A DNA stretch of 64,000 nucleotides, taken from Vicinamibacterales bacterium. GTDB taxonomy: Bacteria > Acidobacteriota > Vicinamibacteria > Vicinamibacterales > UBA8438. The notes below the pieces were generated by a model, which saw nothing but the letters and a program-made list of their open reading frames with translations, had not been told where the DNA came from and ran no database searches. Shown here in pieces: positions 47,963-55,846 of the stretch (positions are counted from its first letter, which is position 1; each line of letters begins with the position of its first letter). The translations under genes and the position numbers were made by a program. The DNA is taken from assembly GCA_958296065.1 (NCBI GenBank), contig CATQHX010000051.1, positions 1 through 64,000 of the forward strand, written 5' to 3'.

Positions 47963-49375
47963 CTACTGGTCGTTGTTGTCCGCCGCCCGGACCTGCGACG
48001 GGAACTCCACCAGGCACAGCGGGCAGCCGATCTGGTGGTCGTTCGCGGTCAGGCCGAGCCGCTGGCGGCGCGCGGCCATCTCGGCCTCGAACTGCTCGTC
48101 GGTCAGCTCCAGCGCCTCGCCGAGGTCGATGAACATGTTGGCGACCGAGCGGCGCCCGCCGCCCGACCAGTTGCGCGGGTCGGCGACGTTGCGGTTCGCC
48201 GCGGTCGTGTCCAGCCAGCCGATGATGTGCAGAATCGTGCCCTTCGGCAGCAGCGGGGCGTAGTCGTCCTGATAGATGTACTGCTTGACCCAGTTGTGGT
48301 CGTAGCCGACGCAATTCAGCGTCTCGATGTTGTGGCCCCAGATCGCCTCCACGCACATGCGCATGCCGGGGGCGTGCTGGTGCGGCTCGAACGAGACAAT
48401 CTTGGTGTGCTCCTCCAGGACGCGGTAGGCGTGCAGCTCCTGGTCGGCCTGGTTCGGCTTGATGTCGATGTCGACCCCGTTGCCCACGAACGTTCGCGAG
48501 TGGGAGATCTCCGGCTCGTAGCCCTTCGGGTGCAGCTTGAACGCGAACTTCAGCTGCGCGTTCGTCTCGCGGCCGTTCGAGTGCAGGTGCGCCGTCTCGA
48601 GCTCGAGGGACGACCCGGCGGGGAGCAGCCGGCCGGCCTTCACCGGGAAGATGTCGGCGTTGCGGCCCACCTCGTGGACGGGGAAGCGGGTCGCCGACTC
48701 GACGTCCGCGCCTTCCGGCATCACCGCGCCGTAGGTCATGTGGTGGAACACGTAGCGGCCGCCGACGGTGTCGCCGGTGCCGTCGGGCGGGATGTCGTTG
48801 AACTCCTTTACCTCGACCGCGGCCACGTAGCGGTCCTCGGTCAGCCCGGTCGGAATGGTCCCCAGCGAGGTCCACTTGTCGGGTGCGGCGGCGGGCACGG
48901 TCACCGCCGGCGATTCCAGGACCAGGTCGGGCTCGCCGATCGCCCATTCGTTGGCGTCGCCGAACTCGAGGGGCGGCGGCAGGTCGGCCCGGTTGCCGAG
49001 CGGCGCGCCGTTGTCGGCCCAGGCGGCGATCTTCTCGATCTCCTCCTCGCTCAGCGACGGGTCGTCCTTGAAGTGCTGGATGCCCAGATCGCGCTCCACG
49101 AACCACGGCGGCATGGCCCCGCGCTGGCTCCGCAGGCCGGTCCGCATCTTGATGGCGCGCGCCCACGGCCGGACCTCCTCGTAGGTGAGCAGCGACATCG
49201 GCGCGACCGACGCCGGCCGGTGGCACTGCTGGCAGCTCCGCTGGAGGATCGGCGCGATGTCCTTCGCGAACGTCACCTCCGCGGTGCCGTCGCCCGACTG
49301 GGCGCTCGCCGCCACCGGCGCCATGAGACCGACGAGACCGACGAGCGCGAGACCGAGAACGTGCTGAGCCTTCAT
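47963..49375 (-). CDS. cytochrome c-type / ascorbate-dependent monooxygenase-like protein
   Basis: 470 aa. ATG 49375 is chosen over 49384 because GGAGG abuts the upstream ATG but is 10 nt from this one. Signal peptide (VLGLALVGLVGLMAPVAASAQ region). One c-type heme site, CQQCH, opens a domain typical of planctomycete/acidobacterial cytochromes (FAKDIAPILQRSCQQCHRPA, MPPWFVERDLG, EEIEKIAAWADNGAP). The rest resembles copper type II monooxygenase C-domains, with His-rich motifs (VFHHMTYG, AHLHSNGRETN, EPHQHAPGMRM). A C-terminal CPLC may bind metal. Likely a periplasmic redox enzyme. Confidence 0.8.
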   Translation of the reverse strand: MKAQHVLGLALVGLVGLMAPVAASAQSGDGTAEVTFAKDIAPILQRSCQQCHRPASVAPMSLLTYEEVRPWARAIKMRTGLRSQRGAMPPWFVERDLGIQHFKDDPSLSEEEIEKIAAWADNGAPLGNRADLPPPLEFGDANEWAIGEPDLVLESPAVTVPAAAPDKWTSLGTIPTGLTEDRYVAAVEVKEFNDIPPDGTGDTVGGRYVFHHMTYGAVMPEGADVESATRFPVHEVGRNADIFPVKAGRLLPAGSSLELETAHLHSNGRETNAQLKFAFKLHPKGYEPEISHSRTFVGNGVDIDIKPNQADQELHAYRVLEEHTKIVSFEPHQHAPGMRMCVEAIWGHNIETLNCVGYDHNWVKQYIYQDDYAPLLPKGTILHIIGWLDTTAANRNVADPRNWSGGGRRSVANMFIDLGEALELTDEQFEAEMAARRQRLGLTANDHQIGCPLCLVEFPSQVRAADNNDQ

Positions 49376-49483
49376 CGCTGCCATTCCTCCTCAGAAACCT
49401 GCTGAACGAAGCACTTACAGTACTTTGTTGAGAACCCGTCTGCAACCGGCGCCGGGATGTCGCGTCGATGGTAGTCTCCCACC

Positions 49484-49729
49484 ATGCAGAGCACCATCGA
49501 CGCTGCCGGCCGCGTCGTGATCCCAAAGTCGATACGCGACAGCCTGGGCCTGACGGGCGGGCAGAAAATCGAGATTCGGGAACGGGACGGCGCCGTCGAG
49601 ATCGAGCCGGCGGCCACGCCGATGCGGCTGGAGAAACGGGACGGCCATCTGGTGGCCGCTCCTGAGCACGAGCTTCCGGTGCTGACGGACGATCTCGTCC
49701 GCGCGACCCTCGAAAAAGTCCGGCGGTGA
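49484..49729 (+). CDS. AbrB/MazE-type antitoxin (VapB-like)
   Basis: 81 aa. The N-terminus MQSTIDAAGRVVIPKSIRDS with LGLTGGQKIEIRERDGAVEI is the swapped-hairpin AbrB/SpoVT DNA-binding fold of VapB/MazE antitoxins, and the C-terminus is the toxin-binding tail. The stop overlaps the start of a PIN-domain stub (TGATG). A short inverted repeat ATGGT..ACCAT (49468-49485) precedes and touches the start codon and might be its operator. Its toxin has been lost, so it may now be an orphan regulator. Confidence 0.8.
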   Translation: MQSTIDAAGRVVIPKSIRDSLGLTGGQKIEIRERDGAVEIEPAATPMRLEKRDGHLVAAPEHELPVLTDDLVRATLEKVRR

Positions 49730-49794
49730 TGCTGGCCGTCGATACGAGCGTCGTGGTCGCGGCCTTCGCAGGTTCGAACTCGTCGCGCGAGTAA
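49729..49794 (+). pseudogene. vapC toxin stub (first 21 codons of a PIN domain)
   Basis: ATG overlaps the antitoxin stop. The product MLAVDTSVVVAAFAGSNSSR ends one residue later at TAA. It is the first strand of a PIN nuclease with the catalytic Asp5 (VDTSVVVAAF), after which the remaining ~110 codons are missing. The permease gene begins 17 bp after the TAA, so the deletion joined the two loci. Confidence 0.75.
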
Positions 49795-49811
49795 TGAAGG
49801 AGGCATTGCCG

Positions 49812-51158
49812 ATGATCACCGAGAGCGCGCTCGTCGCCCTGGCCGGCCTGGTGGCCATCGTCGCCCTCCTCTTCCTGCTCATCACGCGCTTCAAGTGGCA
49901 CGTCTTCCTGTCGCTGCTCGTGCCCATCGTGCTGTTCGCGCTGATTCCGGGCATCGACCGGCAGACGTTCATCGACGCCTTCGAGCAGGGCTTCGGCCGC
50001 ACCATCCAGAGCATCGCGGTGGTGATCGTGCTCGGCTCGGTGCTGGCCGAGGCGCTCAAGCACACCGGCGGCATCGAGCGCATCACGGCGTCGATGATCC
50101 GCTGGGTCGGCCAGTCGCGGATGCCGCTGGCGCTGACCCTGAGCGGCTTCGTCATCGGGCTGGCCATCTTCTCCGACGTCGGTTACGTCATCCTGAATCC
50201 GCTGGTGCATTCGGCCGCCATCAGCAGCGGCCTGAACATGAGCGTGATGGCGACGGGGCTGGTGGGTGCCATGCAGCTCACCCACGCCATGGTGCCGCCG
50301 ACCCCCGGCCCGCTCGCCGCGGTGGCCCTGGTGGGGGCGGACATCGGGACCGTGATCCTGTACGGCGGCATCGCCACCCTCATCGCCTCGCTGGCCGGCT
50401 GGGCGTACGCGTGCGCCGCCGGGCCGTACATCGAATCGCCCCCGTCGAGCGAGTTCGTCGGCCAGTCGTTCATCGAGCAGGGGCGCGAGGCCGAGCTGCC
50501 GGCGACCTGGCGGGCCTACGCGCCGATTCTCATCCCCCTCGCCCTCATCGCGGGCCAGAGCGTGACCGCGTTCGCCCTGCCGGCCGAGCACATCGTCAAC
50601 CGCGCGATGCTCTATCTCGGCTGGCCGGTGGTGGCGCTGGGCATCGGCATTCTGATTGCCTACAGCAACACGAGGCCCGACCAGGCCGAGGCCCGCACGA
50701 GCAAGTGGATCGAAGAGGCGCTGCGCGGCTCGGCCATGATCATCATGGTGACCGGGCTCGGCGGCTCCCTCAGCCAGATCCTGCGCGCGACGCCCGCCGT
50801 GGACGCCATCGCCGAGGCGGTGGCCGCGACCGGGCTGCCGCCCATCTTCCTGCCGTTCGTGCTCGGCATAGCCGGCAACCTGATTACCGGCTCGACGACG
50901 GTCGGCGTGATAACCGCCGCGTCGGTGGCCGCACCGATGATGGACACCCTCGGCCTCAGCCCGGAGGCGACGATGCTGGCCGGCGCGGCCGGCTCGATCA
51001 TCATCAAGTACGTCAACTCCAGCTACTTCTGGGTCTGCACCTCGCTGTCGCGCATGCCCCTCAAGTCGGCGCTGCTGTCCTACGGCGGGGTCACGCTCGT
51101 GAACGGGGTGACGGCGATGATGGTGGTCTACGCGCTCTGGGTCGTCGGGTTGATCTGA
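49812..51158 (+). CDS. GntP-family permease
   Basis: 448 aa; ATG 49812 with AAGGAGG 8 nt upstream (the frame opens at 49794 inside the toxin stub). About 12-13 hydrophobic helices, starting with ALVALAGLVAIVALLFLLIT. Family signatures: VVIVLGSVLAEALKHTGGIE, FSDVGYVILNPLVHSAA, HAMVPPTPGPLAAVALVGAD, GSTTVGVITAASVAAPMM and IIKYVNSSYFWVCTSLSRM. GntP/CitM-type proteins move gluconate, glycerate or other hydroxy acids with protons. Two FMN 2-hydroxy-acid oxidase genes follow on the same strand, so a 2-hydroxy acid is the likely substrate. Confidence 0.9.
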   Translation: MITESALVALAGLVAIVALLFLLITRFKWHVFLSLLVPIVLFALIPGIDRQTFIDAFEQGFGRTIQSIAVVIVLGSVLAEALKHTGGIERITASMIRWVGQSRMPLALTLSGFVIGLAIFSDVGYVILNPLVHSAAISSGLNMSVMATGLVGAMQLTHAMVPPTPGPLAAVALVGADIGTVILYGGIATLIASLAGWAYACAAGPYIESPPSSEFVGQSFIEQGREAELPATWRAYAPILIPLALIAGQSVTAFALPAEHIVNRAMLYLGWPVVALGIGILIAYSNTRPDQAEARTSKWIEEALRGSAMIIMVTGLGGSLSQILRATPAVDAIAEAVAATGLPPIFLPFVLGIAGNLITGSTTVGVITAASVAAPMMDTLGLSPEATMLAGAAGSIIIKYVNSSYFWVCTSLSRMPLKSALLSYGGVTLVNGVTAMMVVYALWVVGLI

Positions 51159-51234
51159 CGGCTGATACACTCCGGAATCCGCGCGGATCGGGCCGCGCGG
51201 TCTGGACGGTTCCGCTCTGCCACAGGAGGCTGCC

Positions 51235-52431
51235 GTGGGCAAGATCGAGAAGCGTTGGCGTACGGGCATGTCGCGCCGGGAGGCGCTCGCCGGGCTCGCG
51301 TCGTTCCTGGCCGCGTCGCCGCTGCTGCACGCGCAGCGCGACCCGTGGCCGCTCGGGCCGCACCGCCGCTTCCTCGGCTTCGACGAGATGCGCGACGTGT
51401 TCGACTTCGAGCCGATCTTCCGCGCCAACGTGCCGCTGTCGGTCTACGACTACACGGCGCACGGGACCGAGTCCGAGTTCACGCTCTACCGCAACCGCGA
51501 CGCGTTCGAGTGGGTGGATCTCGTCGACCGGGGCGGCGTCGACGCACAGGACGTCGACACGTCGACGGAGCTGTTCGGCCACCGCATGCCGAGTCCCATC
51601 ATGCTCGCGCCAACGGCCCGGCAGCGGGACCTGCATCCCGACGGCGAGCTGGGGATGCACCGCGCGGCGACCACCACCGGCACGACGATGATCGTCAGCA
51701 ACGCGTCGAGCCTTCCGTTCGCGCGGATCGCCCAGGGGGGAGCGGGAGGGCCCCTCTGGTTCCAGCGCTACGCCACGCGCGAGATGGAGCCGAACCGGGT
51801 AGCCCTCGGCGACGCGCAGGAGGTGGGGTCGCAGACCATCGTCGTCACCATCGACCAGCAGGCGTCGTACTACGAGCGCGACCTGCACGACCGGCACCTC
51901 GGCGGCACCCCGCGCCGGGTGACGCGGCGCACGCCGCAGAATCCCCCGAACCCCTATCGGGTCGGCGCCGGCCGGCTGTGGTACGAGTGGAAGCTCTTCG
52001 ACGACCTGCGGCCGATGTGCGAGGTGCCGATGCTCGCCAAGGGCATCCTGACCGGCGAGGGCGCCAAGAAGTGCCTGGAGCACGGCTGCGACGGCATCAT
52101 CGTCTCCAACCACGGCGGACGCGCCATCGACTACGGCCCCTCCAGCCTGGAAGTGCTCGAAGAGGTGGTCCAGGCGGTGGGTGGCCGGGTTCCCGTGCTC
52201 ATCGACAGCGGCTTCCGCCGCGGCAGCGATGCGCTGAAGGCGCTGGCCCTCGGCGCCGACGGGGTCTGCTTCGGGCGCGCGTCCCGCTGGGGGCTGGGCG
52301 CGTTCGGGGAGGAGGGCGCCCAGAGGGTGCTGGAGATCCTCAACGCGGAGCTGCGGCAGGCGATGGCGGCGGCGGGCGTGAGCTCCATCGCCAAGATCGA
52401 CCGCGGCATCGTGAAGACGAACTTCCCGTAG
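51235..52431 (+). CDS. FMN-dependent alpha-hydroxy-acid oxidizing protein
   Basis: 398 aa; GTG with AGGAGG 6 nt upstream. A twin-arginine leader (MSRREALAGLASFLAASPLL) suggests export. TIM-barrel fold: PSPIMLAPTARQRDLHPDGE for the FMN entrance, LWFQRYATREM, EVPMLAKGIL with the flavin Lys, and the catalytic SNHGGRAIDYGPSS (His base plus substrate Arg), then LIDSGFRRGSDALKALALGA for the FMN phosphate. It should oxidise lactate, glycolate or a similar acid, reducing oxygen or a quinone chain. Probably one transcript with the GntP permease and the next oxidase. Confidence 0.88.
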   Translation: MGKIEKRWRTGMSRREALAGLASFLAASPLLHAQRDPWPLGPHRRFLGFDEMRDVFDFEPIFRANVPLSVYDYTAHGTESEFTLYRNRDAFEWVDLVDRGGVDAQDVDTSTELFGHRMPSPIMLAPTARQRDLHPDGELGMHRAATTTGTTMIVSNASSLPFARIAQGGAGGPLWFQRYATREMEPNRVALGDAQEVGSQTIVVTIDQQASYYERDLHDRHLGGTPRRVTRRTPQNPPNPYRVGAGRLWYEWKLFDDLRPMCEVPMLAKGILTGEGAKKCLEHGCDGIIVSNHGGRAIDYGPSSLEVLEEVVQAVGGRVPVLIDSGFRRGSDALKALALGADGVCFGRASRWGLGAFGEEGAQRVLEILNAELRQAMAAAGVSSIAKIDRGIVKTNFP

Positions 52432-52453
52432 TCCAGAAGAAAGGCCCACGGTG

Positions 52454-53506
52454 ATGAAGGTCGACAGGCGGGAATCTCTGCGGAAGTTCGGTGCGTTCGT
52501 ATCCGGCTCGCCCCTCGTCCAGGGGGAGCCCCTCGCCCAAGGGGAGCCGGGCGGCGGGGCGCCCCCGTCGGATCGGCCGGCCCCGGTGCTGGAGCTGATC
52601 AACGTTCCGGAGTTCGAGGAGCAGGCGCGCCTGGTGCTGGCGCCCGCGCGGTTCGAGGCCATCGGCGGCGGCCACCGCACGTCGTTCGACAGGATGACGT
52701 TCCGGCAGCGGCTGATGGTCTACGCCATGGACCTCGACCTGACCACCCCCCTCTACGGGTACGACATGTTCGCCCCGATCATCGTCGGCCCGGTCGCCAA
52801 CCAGGGCGACATCCATCCCGAGGGCGAGCTGGCCACCGCACGCGGCGCCTCGGCCGGCAAGGCGGTCATGGTGGCCACCCGGCAGTCGAGCCACCCCATA
52901 GAGGAGATCGTGGCGGCGAGCGACGAGCCGGTCTGGTATCAGCTCTATGCCGACAGCGGCTCGCTGGGGGACGACGCGGCGCGCGCCGTCGACGCCGGCT
53001 GCCGGGCGGTCTGCGTCACCGTCGGGGTGTCGTCCGACCACACGCCCACCGCTACCGACTGGGACGCGGTCGCCGGCCTCGCGGAGGCGGTGGACGTGCC
53101 GGTGGTCGTCAAGGGCATCATGAGCGTCGATGCTGCCGAGTCCGCGCTGGCGGCCGGCGCGCAGGGGCTCGTGGTGTCGAACCACGGCGGCCTCGTCGAC
53201 CGCGGCAGCGGCACGCTGGCCGTCGACGTGCTGCCGGCGGTGGCGGATGCGGTAGCCGGCCGCGTCCCGGTGCTGGTGGACGGCAGCTTCCGCCGCGGCA
53301 CCGACGTTCTCAAGGGCCTCGCGCTCGGCGCCACCGCCGTCATGGTGGCCCGCCCGCCCATGTGGGGCCTCGCCGCCTACGGCGCCGAGGGCGTGCAGAC
53401 CGTCGTGGAGATCCTCCAGACCGAACTGGCCCGCAACATGGCGGCTTCGGGACGGCCGACCATCACGATGATCGACCGCGAGCTGGTGCGGTTCGACTCG
53501 CGGTAG
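52454..53506 (+). CDS. divergent FMN alpha-hydroxy-acid oxidase homologue lacking substrate arginine
   Basis: 350 aa; ATG 52454 (GTG 52451 is adjacent). N-terminal DRRESLRKFG is twin-arginine-like, but the following segment is Pro/Gly-rich with a short repeat (SPLVQGEPLAQGEP) instead of a clear hydrophobic core. The flavin fold is present (APIIVGPVANQGDIHPEGEL, VPVVVKGIMS, VLVDGSFRRGTDVLKGLALG). The catalytic motif reads SNHGGLVDRG: His is kept, but the usual Arg (SNHGxR) is Leu. The TPxxGxRExD segment is also absent. It may have another substrate or no activity. 22 nt after the previous gene. Confidence 0.82.
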   Translation: MKVDRRESLRKFGAFVSGSPLVQGEPLAQGEPGGGAPPSDRPAPVLELINVPEFEEQARLVLAPARFEAIGGGHRTSFDRMTFRQRLMVYAMDLDLTTPLYGYDMFAPIIVGPVANQGDIHPEGELATARGASAGKAVMVATRQSSHPIEEIVAASDEPVWYQLYADSGSLGDDAARAVDAGCRAVCVTVGVSSDHTPTATDWDAVAGLAEAVDVPVVVKGIMSVDAAESALAAGAQGLVVSNHGGLVDRGSGTLAVDVLPAVADAVAGRVPVLVDGSFRRGTDVLKGLALGATAVMVARPPMWGLAAYGAEGVQTVVEILQTELARNMAASGRPTITMIDRELVRFDSR

Positions 53507-53549
53507 CGGGCAGACGGCATCGTCGGTCAGGTTCTTTGGATTACCGCAG

Positions 53550-54065
53550 ATGAGTGAGCAACCAAGGATTCATTTCGCCTACGGCTCGAATATGTCCGTC
53601 CCGCGGCTGCAAGTCAGAGTGCCGTCTGCGAAGCCACTCGGCGTCGGCACACTGGATGATCACCAGTTGATGTTTCGCAAGAAGAGCAAGAAGGATTGCT
53701 CCGCAAAGTGCGACATCGCCCCTTCTGGCGGCTGTACGGTTCTTGGCGTGCTCTTCGAGATCGACCCTGGCGAAGAGCAAGCCTTGGACGGAGCAGAAGG
53801 ACTCGGCAAAGGCTACAGGAAGGAAATTGTCGATGTATCCGATGCCGACGGGCGGCATGTGCGGGCGTTCACCTACTACGCCGACAGCGAGCATATCCAA
53901 GAGACGCTGAGGCCGTATACCTGGTATGTGAAACATGTGCTCGCTGGTGCCGAGGAGGCAGGACTGCCGGAAAGGTATATCGACAGTCTCAAGAGAGTCG
54001 AGGCCGTGGTTGATCCGGACCCCGACCGAGAGAAGAAGGAGCTGGGGATATACGGGAGTCGTTGA
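53550..54065 (+). CDS. gamma-glutamylcyclotransferase-family protein
   Basis: 171 aa. YGSNM near the N-terminus (FAYGSNMSVPRL) is the family's substrate loop. LEGVLF-type strand VLGVLFEIDPGEEQALDGAE carries the catalytic acidic residue in GAEGLGKGYRKE, and VRAFTYYAD follows. The fold makes 5-oxoproline from gamma-glutamyl compounds; related proteins (AIG2-like) act on gamma-glutamylamines. Its base composition is visibly less GC-rich than its neighbours, which suggests acquisition by transfer. It stands alone between the oxidase operon and the Uma2 gene. Confidence 0.85.
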   Translation: MSEQPRIHFAYGSNMSVPRLQVRVPSAKPLGVGTLDDHQLMFRKKSKKDCSAKCDIAPSGGCTVLGVLFEIDPGEEQALDGAEGLGKGYRKEIVDVSDADGRHVRAFTYYADSEHIQETLRPYTWYVKHVLAGAEEAGLPERYIDSLKRVEAVVDPDPDREKKELGIYGSR

Positions 54066-54183
54066 ACCACGGTCTACGTCCATCAGCGGGCACTCGACGG
54101 CGGCGCAGGACGGGGCGCGTGCTGGCTAGGCGCGCACCTGGGTGAGAAGGCGACCGCCACCGGCCTGGTGTTAGCATGGCTGC

Positions 54184-55173
54184 ATGGCTCTTCACCGCTT
54201 CGCTTCGCCGGCCGGTTCCGCTGCCGTCGCGGGCGCCTCGGACCACGCGCGAGCCGACGCCTCGCAACCCACTCCCGAGTTCCCCGGGTGCCGCCCCATC
54301 CGCATTGCGCGCGACGCCATCGCCGACCACGGAGGCCGCATCGAGTACTGGGACGCGGCGACCGAGACGGCATGGGTGGCACGCGAGCCGACCACGGTCT
54401 ACCACGAGGGCCCGGGCCAGCAGCTCGGCGCGCTGCTGACGCGCATCGCGGCGGTGCGGGGCGCGCCCATCCTGACCCTCGGCACGGCCGATCTGCTCTT
54501 GCGCGACACGCAGGGCGAACGGCAGCGCATCCTGCAGGCGGACCAGGTGGTCTTTCTGGATCCGGTGGAGACGCGGCCCCGCGGCGCCGCTATCGAGGTG
54601 GGCTCGGACCACCTGCCCGACGTGGTGCTGGAGGTGGACTACTCGACCGACGTGCGGCGGGGCAAGCTGGGGCTGTACGAGGAGTGGGGCTTCCCGGAGG
54701 TGTGGGTCGAGGTTCCGGAGGGCGGATCGCCGCGTCGGCGCCCGGGCCTGACCATTCACCGGCGGTCGGCGGAAGGCTACCGGTCCGTGCCGGCGAGCGT
54801 CGCGCTACCCGGCTGGACGGCGGCGGAGATCCACGCGGCCTTCAACGAGGCCGAGCTGTCGGAGTCGACGTGCGCCGTGCTGGAGCGGGTCGGCCGCGCT
54901 CTGGGCGAGGCCGAGGGAACCGGTCCGGACGACGATCTCTGGCTCGGCGCGCAGCGGCGCGAAGCGCGTGCGGAAGGGTGCCTGGAGATGGTCCGCGCGA
55001 TTCTGCGGAACCGCGGTCTGGACGTCTCCGAGCGACTGGCCGCACGAATCGCGGGCGAGGATCCGGATGTGCTGGCCGCTGCCGCGCTGGCCTGTCGCGA
55101 CGAGGCGGACCTGCTGGCCCGCCTGGACCAGCGGCGCGGCACCGGCCGGCGTGCGCGCACGCGTGACCGCTGA
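54184..55173 (+). CDS. Uma2-family endonuclease-like protein
   Basis: 329 aa from ATG 54184, the position that aligns with its decayed copy at 55314. PD-(D/E)XK core of the Uma2/DUF820 family: VYHEGPGQQLGALLTRIAAV, Asp in LTLGTADLLLRD and FLDPV, PDVVLEVDYSTDVRRGKLGL (D-ExD..K) and YEEWGFPEVWVEVPEG. A C-terminal extension (HAAFNEAELSESTCAVLERV, EARAEGCLEMVRAILRNRGL) resembles the tails of Rpn/transposase-associated nucleases. The role of this family is unproven; it is common and often duplicated in cyanobacteria and other phyla. Confidence 0.82.
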   Translation: MALHRFASPAGSAAVAGASDHARADASQPTPEFPGCRPIRIARDAIADHGGRIEYWDAATETAWVAREPTTVYHEGPGQQLGALLTRIAAVRGAPILTLGTADLLLRDTQGERQRILQADQVVFLDPVETRPRGAAIEVGSDHLPDVVLEVDYSTDVRRGKLGLYEEWGFPEVWVEVPEGGSPRRRPGLTIHRRSAEGYRSVPASVALPGWTAAEIHAAFNEAELSESTCAVLERVGRALGEAEGTGPDDDLWLGAQRREARAEGCLEMVRAILRNRGLDVSERLAARIAGEDPDVLAAAALACRDEADLLARLDQRRGTGRRARTRDR

Positions 55174-55313
55174 GAGGCGCGGCGATCGCTGCATCGCTTC
55201 CCCTGCAACGGGACTCGGCCGCTGCCGCGGGCTCGGGCGTGGCGAGACATAGTCAAGCGCGCCGTTATGGCGCGGGATCCGGAGCGTCACCGGCAAGGTG
55301 CTAGCATGGCTGC

Positions 55314-55728
55314 ATGACCTCCCGCCGCTTCGCTTCGCCGTCCGGTTCCGCCGCCGCCGAGTCGGCTCCCGTCTCCGCGGCGGCCGACGTCGCGGAAATC
55401 GCCCCCGAGTTTCCCGGGTTGCCGCCCCATCCGCATCACGCGCAACGCCATCGCCGACCACGAGAGCCGCATCGAGTACTGGGACGCGGCGACCGAGACG
55501 GCCTGGGTGGCGTGCGAGCCGAACACGGTCTACCACGAGGGTCCCGGGCAGGTGCTCGGCGGTCTGCTGACGCGCATTGCGGCCATCCGCGGGGCGCCGA
55601 TCCTGACGCTGGGCGCTGCGGACCTGCTGCTCCGCAATGCACGAGGCGAGCGGCAGCGCATCCTGCAGGCGGACCAGGTGGTCTTTCTGGATCCGGTGGA
55701 GACGCGGACGCGCACTCGTGACCATTGA
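55314..55728 (+). pseudogene. decayed tandem copy of the Uma2 gene
   Basis: Starts with the same context (ctagcatggctgcATG) and MTSRRFASPSGSAA. One extra T near 55420 shifts the frame, after which RIEYWDAATETAWVA continues in frame to ADQVVFLDPVET. The text then jumps straight to RTRTRDH and a stop, matching the extreme C-terminus of the intact gene (RRARTRDR). About 560 bp have therefore been deleted internally, besides the frameshift. Confidence 0.85.
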
Positions 55729-55846
55729 GGGCGACGTTCCGGGTCGACGAGGGCCCGCACCGCCGGCACACGACGGTGCGCGGGCGGTTCGAGGGGAAGG
55801 AAGCCCGCAAGTAGGGTCGACTGACGATCGAGAGGAGTCCCGGAAG

